Origin: Nanosynbacter sp.
GTDB taxonomy: Bacteria; Patescibacteriota; Saccharimonadia; Saccharimonadales; Saccharimonadaceae
Length of the DNA: 15,425 bases
Reading direction: 5' to 3'
NCBI GenBank assembly: GCA_015257605.1
Contig: JABZJV010000016.1
Location: 1 to 15,425 of the forward strand
The position numbers were made by a program, and so were the translations under genes. The notes below the pieces were generated by a model. That model worked only from the letters and a program-made list of their open reading frames with translations. It had not been told where the DNA came from and searched no databases. Every line of letters begins with the position of its first letter. Positions within the stretch are counted from its first letter, which is position 1. Positions 6,366-12,608 of this stretch are shown here, piece by piece.

Positions 6366-7089
6366 TTTGGCGAAATCATTGGGCGGAATTGCTGCCTGCG
6401 GATACGTTTTGCTGCTAGCTTGCCGCGGTCAGCTCGGTTTCTACATCCATCCGCGCTACCATCTTTTTGCTGCCATTTTGAGCACGATAGGTATCGTTTT
6501 CTTGGTTATTGATATAGTGTTGCAATTAAAGAGCGGCGCATTAACTGCACACCACCGTTTCGAATTCCGCCATATCAAGTTCGCCTCGTGTCTATCTGTC
6601 CTAATTTTACTAGCGGGCTATCTGCTGCCGCCAAAACCGTTATCACCGAGCAGCGTCACTCAAAGAGAAAATTCTATCACCACCAGCCAAACAAACTATT
6701 GCAATATTCCTAAACCTAAGGAAAGCGAGACGAATGTATCGATCAACCGCTGGCGATCTGCTTTCAACTCCTGCCAAAAACTATCGTATTTTGACAATAC
6801 TAGCATAACGATAACTGGTTTCGTCTCGAGTGGCACACTACAAAACTATGGCTACGATTATTTCGAACTGGCACGCTACGTTATCAGCTGCTGCGCCGCC
6901 GATAGCATACCTATGAAAATCTTAGTAGAAAAAACTCCTGCGAATAGCTACCGCGATGGCACTTGGTTAACCGTCAAAGGGAAGTTGATGCAAAAAATAA
7001 TTAACGGCAAAGCTGAATACGTCATCACCGAGTCTACCGCTACCGCGATACCGCAACCAGAAGACCCTTACGAATTATTTGGTTTATAA
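6355..7089 (+). CDS. TIGR03943 / DUF1980-type permease partner (YcgQ-like)
   Basis: This 244-aa protein has three to four N-terminal membrane segments (about residues 8-22, 36-57, 75-91) and an extracytoplasmic C-terminal domain. The motif YVISCCAADSIPMKILV (175-191) and the following W--VKGKL are typical of TIGR03943 proteins, which occur next to YraQ-type permeases (for example ycgR-ycgQ in Bacillus). The CC pair may bind metal; that is inference. AGGAG at 6338-6342 may serve as ribosome binding site inside the permease gene. Its stop lies within the 3' end of the convergent 178-aa gene (22-bp overlap, 7068-7089), leaving no room for an ordinary terminator between the two operons. Confidence 0.85.
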   Translation: MRANLAKSLGGIAACGYVLLLACRGQLGFYIHPRYHLFAAILSTIGIVFLVIDIVLQLKSGALTAHHRFEFRHIKFASCLSVLILLAGYLLPPKPLSPSSVTQRENSITTSQTNYCNIPKPKESETNVSINRWRSAFNSCQKLSYFDNTSITITGFVSSGTLQNYGYDYFELARYVISCCAADSIPMKILVEKTPANSYRDGTWLTVKGKLMQKIINGKAEYVITESTATAIPQPEDPYELFGL

Positions 7090-7604
7090 TCTTGCCACTT
7101 TTTAGCAGCGCCATCTTCCTGGTAATATTCGTGCGCGCGCCAGTTAGATAAGAAGTTTTTATCGTGCTCGATTTCACTTAGTAGCGGAAAAATCTCACTG
7201 AGCAGCATTTCGTCGGGATACTGTTCGCTGTCCGTCAGAGGACGTTGCCCGTTACTGCACAAATGTGCATTAAGAAATATAAAGCGCTTAGTACAAATAT
7301 AGCCAGGCTTTGAACAGTGCAAGCGAAAATCGTGCATAGTCTGAATCGGCTGCGCCTCGTCCTGATAGGCCTCAAACTTGTACATCACCCAAACTAGTGG
7401 CGTATCAAACGTCATGGTGTCAGATAGTTGCTGCTGGTCTCGCCGCAAACCGTCAAGTTTAGTTTGTACTTGTTCAATATCGCTATTCTTCAATTTCGCC
7501 AATGCCAAACGGCGCTCCGCAGCAGTAATCTTTGCTGCCAAAGTCTTATATTCATCATACATATCAAGCAGCCTATCGACCGCCACTCTCGCGCCATTCA
7601 TCAT
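7068..7604 (-). CDS. Unknown protein, last gene of the nicotianamine-synthase-like operon
   Basis: I do not recognise this 178-aa protein. Residues 1-65 are predicted alpha-helical with coiled-coil character (heptad-like Leu/Ala, many Lys/Glu/Gln). Residues 65-120 hold a WVMYKFEAYQDE stretch and a cluster of Cys/His (HDFRLHCSKPGYIC, then AHLC) that could bind metal. The C-terminus is acidic and aromatic. The start is well supported: GGAGGA at 7616-7611 lies 6 nt upstream of ATG 7604, inside the preceding GTPase gene, whose TGA overlaps this start. Position and overlap show translational coupling to the COG0523 gene, so a function in the same metal pathway is likely but unproven. Confidence 0.8.
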   Translation of the reverse strand: MMNGARVAVDRLLDMYDEYKTLAAKITAAERRLALAKLKNSDIEQVQTKLDGLRRDQQQLSDTMTFDTPLVWVMYKFEAYQDEAQPIQTMHDFRLHCSKPGYICTKRFIFLNAHLCSNGQRPLTDSEQYPDEMLLSEIFPLLSEIEHDKNFLSNWRAHEYYQEDGAAKKWQDYKPNNS

Positions 7605-8500
7605 CCAAGTTCCTCCGTAATTACTGCGCGCGTAATCTCACGCGCCCGCTCGCCAATGATAACCATCTTTAATGCCTCGTCAGTGGTACCGCGCGTAACC
7701 TGTACCTGCTGCGGCGTTGCCTCGATGTGAAATATCTCGCCACCGTCAGCGACCGCGCCTTTCATGCGCCGCAAAGCATATTTAATTCGTAAATTCGTCC
7801 AAATCTTTTCAATTTTCTCAGCGCTAATAGCCAAGCCAGACACATCAACCACGCTATAATTTAAAACATTCTCAGCCGCGTTTTCCGTAGGCTCGTGCAG
7901 CAGCAAATAATCCAAAATATGCGACTGGCCGCCAAGCTGCATCAGATCAAATTTACCGTGATCCATCGTCACAACCTTCGTCAGCCCTTGTTGCAACAAT
8001 GTTTCAATTAGCTGCTGGCGGTCTTTTTCAGCCAGCAAATCCAGCTTGCTGATCAATACCATATCTGCCGCCTGAGCTTCCGCCAGCAACGCCTCCGCCA
8101 GGCCATCAGCTCTAGCTTCAGCTCCATCCACAACATACAACGACTGTTTCAAATCATACTGCTTAAAAGTGTCGCCAGCCAGCAATTTCTCGACCACCCG
8201 CAGAGTGTTAGCGACGCCAGTCGATTCAATAATCACTGGTGCTTTTCCGCTTATTGCAAAATTGTGCAAAATATCAACCAGCTCCTCGCCGCTGCTGCAG
8301 CAGATACACTCGCCAGCAATTGTTGCCACCTCATCAACCCGTTGCGCCAGAGTGCAACTGTCGATACTTTCCGACGCAAACTCATTCTCAATCACTCGCG
8401 CGCCAGTAAACTCTGGCTGCTGCACCAAAAAATCCACTAGCGTCGTTTTACCAGCGCCCAGCGCACCATTCACCAAATATAATGCAATCTTATCATTCAT
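7601..8500 (-). CDS. COG0523 (CobW/P47K) metal-chaperone GTPase, copy 2
   Basis: This 299-aa G3E GTPase has Walker A GALGAGKT at residues 12-19, CICC at 65-68 (GECICCSS), ESTG at 92-95 and SKLD at 151-154, then a CobW C-terminal domain ending in IGERAREITR. The same tail occurs in copy 1 (IGERADEITR), so the two are paralogues. It begins 2 nt after the stop of the nicotianamine-synthase-like gene and is followed by an overlapping unknown gene; AAAGG lies about 8 nt before ATG 8500. By family it should use GTP hydrolysis to load Zn2+ (or another metal) onto a client. Linkage to a chelator-synthesis gene and a Fur-family regulator argues for a metal-starvation role. Confidence 0.92.
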   Translation of the reverse strand: MNDKIALYLVNGALGAGKTTLVDFLVQQPEFTGARVIENEFASESIDSCTLAQRVDEVATIAGECICCSSGEELVDILHNFAISGKAPVIIESTGVANTLRVVEKLLAGDTFKQYDLKQSLYVVDGAEARADGLAEALLAEAQAADMVLISKLDLLAEKDRQQLIETLLQQGLTKVVTMDHGKFDLMQLGGQSHILDYLLLHEPTENAAENVLNYSVVDVSGLAISAEKIEKIWTNLRIKYALRRMKGAVADGGEIFHIEATPQQVQVTRGTTDEALKMVIIGERAREITRAVITEELG

Positions 8501-8502
8501 AA

Positions 8503-9270
8503 TTAGCCTTTCTTATACACGTATACTGAGTTAATGATATCGTCGTCAGGATTATATTCGACCAGCAACTGCACCCGCTGTAGACTATTCGGGTCAAACG
8601 CTGGGTATAACAATGTTTTCGCGCCATGAGCACCACGCACAATGATCCGCCCGCCAGGCCGGAGAGCTGGCAAAATATTATCAATAATTTGCTGTTTGAC
8701 TTCAACCGAATCGCCCGCCAGCCCAGCCACATAAATCACGTCGTAAGCATTATCCGGCAAAGCTACCGCCGCTCCGTCCGCCAACAAACACTCGCCAACC
8801 GGCCAAGCAATCACCCGCGCCAATTCGCGCGACTGCGCCAAAGCAGCCGGCGCCACATCCACCAAATCAACCATCGCTCCCGTCTGATGCCACAAACACC
8901 AAGCGGTCAAAGGCAGGGGGCCGCTGCCAATCATCGCCGCGCGGCTACTGTCAGTCAAGGACAAACCCGACCCGCCCAGCAAGCCAACTTCACGCCGCAC
9001 CAGCTCGCGGTAATTGTCAATATACCAAAACTTTTCCAGCTCTTGCTGCGGACGGGTTGAGCTGGCAATTCGCCGCGACCAATACATTTCCATTTCTGAC
9101 TCCGATAGGGAACAACGGCGCTGCACTTCGCGGCACACCTCATCATTGCACCAATTTGGTAACGCTGTCGCCTGCACAGCTGCCGCCACCAAGCCAGAAA
9201 AAGCCGCATTGACGTCTGGCGATGGTGCAAAATCGTGCAAATTCATCACTGTTTTAATTGCTATATCCAT
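8503..9270 (-). CDS. Nicotianamine synthase-like enzyme (CntL/MtNAS-type aminobutanoyl transferase)
   Basis: This 255-aa protein belongs to the nicotianamine-synthase family, which transfers aminobutanoyl groups from S-adenosylmethionine to an amine to make metal chelators. Seen directly: FWYIDNYREL at 81-90; the SAM-fold signature AAMIGSGPLPLTAW at 111-124 (plant and archaeal NAS have F-GSGPLPLTS); VDLVDVAPAA at 134-143; VIYVAGLAGD at 178-187; and RGAHGAKTLLYPAFDP at 212-227 followed by INSVYVYKK, against R-AHGAR--LYP--DP and VINSV in NAS. Length is close to bacterial CntL. No opine dehydrogenase (CntM), histidine racemase (CntK) or ABC transporter genes are in the window, so the product is not established: nicotianamine-like, or an intermediate. 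It is first gene of an operon under the 9299-9321 operator-like palindrome. ATG 9270 sits 8 nt from the -10; an internal ATG at 9246 is possible. Confidence 0.88.
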   Translation of the reverse strand: MDIAIKTVMNLHDFAPSPDVNAAFSGLVAAAVQATALPNWCNDEVCREVQRRCSLSESEMEMYWSRRIASSTRPQQELEKFWYIDNYRELVRREVGLLGGSGLSLTDSSRAAMIGSGPLPLTAWCLWHQTGAMVDLVDVAPAALAQSRELARVIAWPVGECLLADGAAVALPDNAYDVIYVAGLAGDSVEVKQQIIDNILPALRPGGRIIVRGAHGAKTLLYPAFDPNSLQRVQLLVEYNPDDDIINSVYVYKKG

Positions 9271-9278
9271 AGCTTTTC

Positions 9279-9331
9279 ATAATGCCAAACCCGCCGAATT
9301 ATTGCAAATTTGTTGCAATAAGTTGTATACT
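9279..9331. promoter_or_regulatory. Divergent promoters with shared operator-like palindrome (putative Zur box)
   Basis: A 23-bp palindrome at 9299-9321 has perfect arms TTATTGCAA (9299-9307) and TTGCAATAA (9313-9321). The same TTGCAA hexamer at 9302-9307 can act as -35 in both directions. Plus strand: 18-nt spacer to TATACT 9326-9331, then ATG 9341. Minus strand: 17-nt spacer to CATTAT 9284-9279 (extended, TGG before it), then ATG 9270. A regulator bound to the palindrome would cover both promoters, as expected for an autoregulated Fur/Zur-type repressor. The link to this regulator is inference from position and symmetry. Confidence 0.75.
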
Positions 9332-9340
9332 TGCAATATC

Positions 9341-9811
9341 ATGACCCTCGACGATCTATTCAAACAGCACGACCTGCGCCTCACCAAACCGCGCCAGCAG
9401 GTTTTCGACGCATTGCAAAAATCAGATGTTCCGTTGACTATCAGTGATATTGCAAAAAAGTGCAATGATATTAACCGCACCAGCGTTTATCGCGCCTTGG
9501 TGACGTTCAACGATCTCAAAATCATTAACGTCGTCCATGTCGGTTGGAAGAACTACTACGAGCTAGCCGAGCCATTCATTCCGCATCATCACCACTTATA
9601 CTGCATTCGCTGCCAAAACGCTACACCAATCCAAACCCCAGAATTAGAACAGCTCATCAATTACCTCAGCAGAAAATACAGCTTTTTGGTCATTGATCAC
9701 CATTTTGAGCTTGAGGGTGTCTGCCAAAAATGCCGGCAAGAACAGCAACTGACTAAAAGCATTAGTGCTAGCAAAAACAAGCCAAAGCCAGAATCAAAAT
9801 CAACAAAGTAA
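9341..9811 (+). CDS. Fur-family metalloregulator, probably Zur-like
   Basis: This 156-aa repressor has an N-terminal winged helix (RLTKPRQQVFDAL at 13-25; recognition helix NRTSVYRALVTF at 45-56) and a C-terminal metal-binding and dimerisation domain. Metal ligands visible are HHHH at 82-85, CIRC at 88-91, DHHFELEG at 119-126 and CQKC at 128-131; the two CxxC pairs form the structural zinc site of the family. The last 20 residues are a Lys/Ser-rich tail. The frame is open far upstream through the divergent gene, but the ATG at 9341 follows a promoter and begins the conserved fold. Whether it senses Zn2+, Fe2+ or another metal cannot be read from sequence; COG0523 and nicotianamine-synthase neighbours favour zinc. 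Confidence 0.92.
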   Translation: MTLDDLFKQHDLRLTKPRQQVFDALQKSDVPLTISDIAKKCNDINRTSVYRALVTFNDLKIINVVHVGWKNYYELAEPFIPHHHHLYCIRCQNATPIQTPELEQLINYLSRKYSFLVIDHHFELEGVCQKCRQEQQLTKSISASKNKPKPESKSTK

Positions 9812-9813
9812 CC

Positions 9814-10809
9814 CTAATCGCCAATCATCGTCAGCAGCGTCTCGCGCTCGCGAATCAGCTCGCGGTAGCGTTTGAGCAAACTCATGATATCGTTGCGCTG
9901 CTCATTACTGAGGTCAAATACCGCCAACAACACTCCGTCAATTTCTTTGGCAGCTTTTTGTGTGTCCGACAGATTAGCCAATCCCGGCACGGTAGCCAGA
10001 TATTCCGCGCGAAGATCCTCGGTCTTTTTTTCATAGAGAGCTAGCCGCTTAGCTGGACTATTGGCTGACTTTTTACCGAGACGCGCCAACGCTTTTTCAT
10101 ACTCTTGCCGCGCCGCCAATACCGACACATAATCAATCTTCAGGCCAAACAACCGCGCTACCAAGCCATTTTGCGCTTGCTCAATCTCGGCAGTAGTACC
10201 GTCGATTTCGTTCAAACGCCGCCGCGCTTGGCGCGTCATCCGGCGAATCTGATAGCGCTCAACTTTCGACTGGAATGAACGCTTAATCAATCGCGCCTGC
10301 GGATCGCGGATTGTCATGCCGAATTCCTCGGCAACTGCACGGTAGAGTAAATAATCTACGTAAACTTCGACCTGCTGCGAACAAACATCTGCCGGCTGAT
10401 TAACAAACTCTAGCGCCAAACGATGCAGCTTTTTTTCGCCTTCTGCATAATGTTGTAGCGCAAAACGCGCTCGTTCAATGCTTTGGCTCTGCTGTGCTAT
10501 GTATTGCAACAATGTTGCAGTTTGCTCATCATCTGTCAAGAAATTGTCGCTCATCGTCTTAATCAGCGTTTTCTGCTGCGGCGCACTTTCGATTTTACGC
10601 AGCCGCGGTAAGCAATCATCACGCCAAGACAAGAAAAATTCCAGCGCCATCGGCACGCTGCGATCAAAGCGCCGCGCCATCCGCCGCAGCGAGCGCGGGC
10701 AAGCCGCATAGACGGCCGCCGCTTGCTGCCGGAACTGCAGCGGACGCACCTCTGCTAGCTTAAGCAAACGATTGTACCGCGCTGGGAATACTTTATCGAT
10801 ATCATTCAT
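9814..10809 (-). CDS. Unknown helical protein (331 aa)
   Basis: I do not recognise this protein. It is soluble and almost wholly alpha-helical in appearance, rich in Arg, Gln, Leu and Ala, with no signal peptide or membrane segment. Residues 185-275 (KVERYQIRRMTRQARRRLNEI and on) and the C-terminal 30 residues (MSLLKRYRELIRERETLL) look like coiled coils. The basic middle section could bind nucleic acid. Its ATG overlaps the end of the upstream 168-aa gene by 8 bp, so the two are translationally coupled. Only 2 bp separate its stop from that of the Fur-family gene. It contains one copy of TGCAACAATGTTGCA (10505-10519). Confidence 0.8.
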   Translation of the reverse strand: MNDIDKVFPARYNRLLKLAEVRPLQFRQQAAAVYAACPRSLRRMARRFDRSVPMALEFFLSWRDDCLPRLRKIESAPQQKTLIKTMSDNFLTDDEQTATLLQYIAQQSQSIERARFALQHYAEGEKKLHRLALEFVNQPADVCSQQVEVYVDYLLYRAVAEEFGMTIRDPQARLIKRSFQSKVERYQIRRMTRQARRRLNEIDGTTAEIEQAQNGLVARLFGLKIDYVSVLAARQEYEKALARLGKKSANSPAKRLALYEKKTEDLRAEYLATVPGLANLSDTQKAAKEIDGVLLAVFDLSNEQRNDIMSLLKRYRELIRERETLLTMIGD

Positions 10810-11308
10810 AGCGTACCTGAACCTTTCTAAATGAATAATTTAATAATTTCTGCCACGACGCACCACGCTGATTAAAGCGCCGAATCTCGCCGTCAACCGA
10901 CGCCACTTTGACTAATGCTGGACTATATGGCACTTTACGGCTATACATCCACACATCGTCGTAGTTCCAGCGTCGCAACGACGGATAAACCCTTTTCAAA
11001 AGCTCCACGCCATTGCGATAAAAATACTGCGGGTCGGCTTCTGGCGGCAAGAACTTCTCGGCGGTTAAACCCATATTCTTGACGATACGGCGCACATCCT
11101 CTAGCGTCTGCTCGGCACCATTCTCGGCAATAAGCAGAGCATACACGCTGCCGCGGCTGCGAAAGATCACTGCGTATGAATCGCATCCCGTCTCAATATC
11201 GTCAAACAAAAATTCATCGACCGGCATCTCGATATGAAACACCCGCGGAATCAGTTTTTGACACTCCTCGCGGCGCATCTGATCGTAGTTCAAGTCGTTA
11301 GCGGTCAT
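10802..11308 (-). CDS. Unknown protein (168 aa)
   Basis: I do not recognise this protein. It appears to be a soluble alpha/beta domain: strand-rich CDSYAVIFRSRGSVYALLIAE at about 43-63, an acidic helix TLEDVRRIVKNMGLTAEKFLPPEA, then an aromatic and basic C-terminal half (PQYFYRNGVELLKRVYPSLRRWNYDDVWMYSRKVPYSP). No catalytic motif is obvious. Eight bases of overlap couple it to the 331-aa gene downstream. The best consensus promoter for a coding gene in the window lies directly upstream and predicts a leaderless message. Confidence 0.8.
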   Translation of the reverse strand: MTANDLNYDQMRREECQKLIPRVFHIEMPVDEFLFDDIETGCDSYAVIFRSRGSVYALLIAENGAEQTLEDVRRIVKNMGLTAEKFLPPEADPQYFYRNGVELLKRVYPSLRRWNYDDVWMYSRKVPYSPALVKVASVDGEIRRFNQRGASWQKLLNYSFRKVQVRYE

Positions 11309-11314
11309 ACTTCC

Positions 11315-11343
11315 ATTATACTATTTTTATGACGAAAAGTCAA
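11315..11343 (-). promoter_or_regulatory. Promoter of the 168/331-aa operon
   Basis: TTGACT (11343-11338), a 17-nt spacer and TATAAT (11320-11315) lie 6 nt upstream of ATG 11308. This is close to the ideal housekeeping sigma-factor promoter and shows that the operon does not depend on the RNA gene upstream. Confidence 0.75.
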
Positions 11344-11357
11344 TATTATTAGATAAC

Positions 11358-11394
11358 AAAAAAGCGCTAGGTAAGGGTGGGCATCACCTAGCGC
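11358..11394 (-). terminator. Intrinsic terminator of the ncRNA
   Basis: On the minus strand, GCGCTAGGT (11394-11386) pairs perfectly with ACCTAGCGC (11372-11364) around a 13-nt loop, followed by six T (11363-11358). Eight bases in and next to the loop (CCCACCCT, 11381-11374) are exactly complementary to AGGGTGGG (11417-11410) just upstream in the RNA, so a pseudoknot or an alternative pairing is possible. Confidence 0.85.
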
Positions 11395-11607
11395 CATTCT
11401 GCCCTTCGTCCCACCCTATCGGGTATACGTGATCCACCTCACACATACTGGTGATCCGCTGGACAAAGGGGTTAGTATACGCTAAAAAGTTGTCTAGGCA
11501 CGAAAGTGGAGGGTAGATTACTGCCGTGCGCCTTTTAGCGCAACCTAACATAAGTTAGAATAGGGGGTATAAGGTGCTTGATTCACCACCTCGGGTCAAT
11601 CAATCAT
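11358..11607 (-). ncRNA. Unidentified structured non-coding RNA, about 250 nt
   Basis: The stretch between the 168-aa gene and dprA has no convincing ORF but holds a complete minus-strand transcription unit. The promoter is TTGACA-17-TAATAT (11641-11613) with an extended TGC, giving a start near 11606. The end is an intrinsic terminator at 11394-11358. Foldable parts, 5' to 3' on the minus strand: AGGTG/CACCT, CTAAC/GTTAG, TGCGC/GCGCA, GCACG/CGTGC, and a 10-bp stem CCCTTTGTCC/GGACGAAGGG with a GGATCACC/GGTGGATC-type inner stem. I compared it by eye with RNase P RNA, tmRNA, SRP RNA and E. coli 6S RNA and found no diagnostic motif. It could be a divergent 6S RNA or a new class. Confidence 0.65.
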
Positions 11608-11612
11608 CTCCA

Positions 11613-11641
11613 ATATTAGCACACCTTTGACAACATGTCAA
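11613..11641 (-). promoter_or_regulatory. Promoter of the ncRNA
   Basis: TTGACA 11641-11636, spacer 17 nt, TAATAT 11618-11613 preceded by TGC. The -35 forms half of a palindrome TTGACA-ACA-TGTCAA (11627-11641), whose other half points towards dprA but lacks a good -10 at the right distance. Confidence 0.7.
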
Positions 11642-11662
11642 TACTTTTTAACAGGAATTTGT

Positions 11663-12544
11663 ATGAAAATCAATAAAGTATCACCAGATAGCAGCGATTA
11701 TCTCAAGGTATTAGCTAATATTGACGACAAGCCGCAAGCATTATATTACTTAGGCAAAATCCCTAAACAACGCCAGCCGACCATCGCTATCGTCGGTACC
11801 CGCAAGCCAACCAGCTACGGTATCGAGGTAACGCATCAGTTTGCTAGCGGCCTGGCCAGCCGCGGTTTTATCATTGTTAGCGGGCTAGCCCTAGGCACCG
11901 ACGCGCTAGCGCACCGCGCCTGCTTAGACGCTGGCGGCACCACTATCGCCATCGTACCTAGTCAGTTGCCAAATATCTATCCGCGCAGCAACAGCGCGCT
12001 CGCCCGGCGCATTATCGAAAAGGGCGGGGCAATCTTGTCCGAACATTCTACCGATGACACCGAACCATACATCCTCGGCCGCTGGAGCTTTTTGGAACGC
12101 AATCGCTTGGTGTCTGGCTTGGCTGACGCCGTACTAATCACCGAGGCTAGTGCTCGCAGCGGCACGCTCAATACCGCTGCCCACGCGCTAACCCAAGGCA
12201 AAGACGTCTTCGTCGTACCCGGCAACATCACCAGCCCGCAGAGCGCCGGCTGCAACGCTCTAATCAAGCAAGGAGCCACTCCCGTCACTAGCCTTGACGA
12301 CATTTTGTCGGTTGTCGCACCAGAATCCATACCAGACGTACGAACCGACCAGACCAAGCTGCCGCTCGGCTCAACACCCGCCGAAACAGCGATCATCGAA
12401 CAGCTCGCTCAAGGTATCCGCGACGGTGACCAGCTACAAAAGACTACTCAGCTGCCAGCAACCGAGTTCAATACTGCGCTAACCATGCTTGAACTGACTG
12501 GCGCTATCCGCTCGCTCGGCGCCAACCAGTGGACGCTTGTCTAA
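11663..12544 (+). CDS. dprA: DNA-processing protein DprA (Smf)
   Basis: DprA binds incoming single-stranded DNA during natural transformation and loads RecA. The 293-aa product has the Rossmann-fold core: IVGTRKPTSYG near 42-52, SGLALGTDALAHRACLDAGG near 75-94, FLERNRLVSGLADAVLITEA near 147-166 with SGTLNTA, and VPGNITSPQSAGCNALIKQG near 187-206. A C-terminal winged-helix-like domain (about 232-293) follows. A frame with a TTG start opens at 11627, but that TTG lies in a -35-like hexamer and the upstream residues do not look like DprA. ATG 11663 has AGGA (11653-11656) at suitable distance and is chosen. It implies DNA uptake ability in the organism. Confidence 0.94.
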   Translation: MKINKVSPDSSDYLKVLANIDDKPQALYYLGKIPKQRQPTIAIVGTRKPTSYGIEVTHQFASGLASRGFIIVSGLALGTDALAHRACLDAGGTTIAIVPSQLPNIYPRSNSALARRIIEKGGAILSEHSTDDTEPYILGRWSFLERNRLVSGLADAVLITEASARSGTLNTAAHALTQGKDVFVVPGNITSPQSAGCNALIKQGATPVTSLDDILSVVAPESIPDVRTDQTKLPLGSTPAETAIIEQLAQGIRDGDQLQKTTQLPATEFNTALTMLELTGAIRSLGANQWTLV

Positions 12545-12586
12545 TTAATATTGTTTAAGCTTTTCGCAAATTTGTCATTTTCATCG

Positions 12587-12592
12587 TATAAT
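12587..12592 (+). promoter_or_regulatory. -10 box of the pgsA-like gene
   Basis: TATAAT ends 16 nt before the start codon at 12609. No convincing -35 is visible; the 64 bases between dprA and this gene otherwise show nothing. Confidence 0.45.
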
Positions 12593-12608
12593 TGTAGACT
12601 TAGATATT

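Noticed and set aside
8251..8275. Another operator copy in COG0523 copy 2 (TTATTGCAA followed by TGCAAAATA)
   Set aside because: Only the left half-site fits; the right arm is poor and the site is intragenic.
9014..9340. N-terminal extension of the Fur-family protein in the same frame
   Set aside because: It overlaps the NAS-like gene and both divergent promoters; the conserved winged-helix starts after ATG 9341.
11358..11607. RNase P RNA, tmRNA, SRP RNA or E. coli-like 6S RNA
   Set aside because: I looked for the RNase P GGAAAGTCC and ACAGAA motifs, the tmRNA tRNA-like ends and tag frame, and the SRP GGAA loop with AGCAG. None is present on either strand. A divergent 6S RNA is not excluded.
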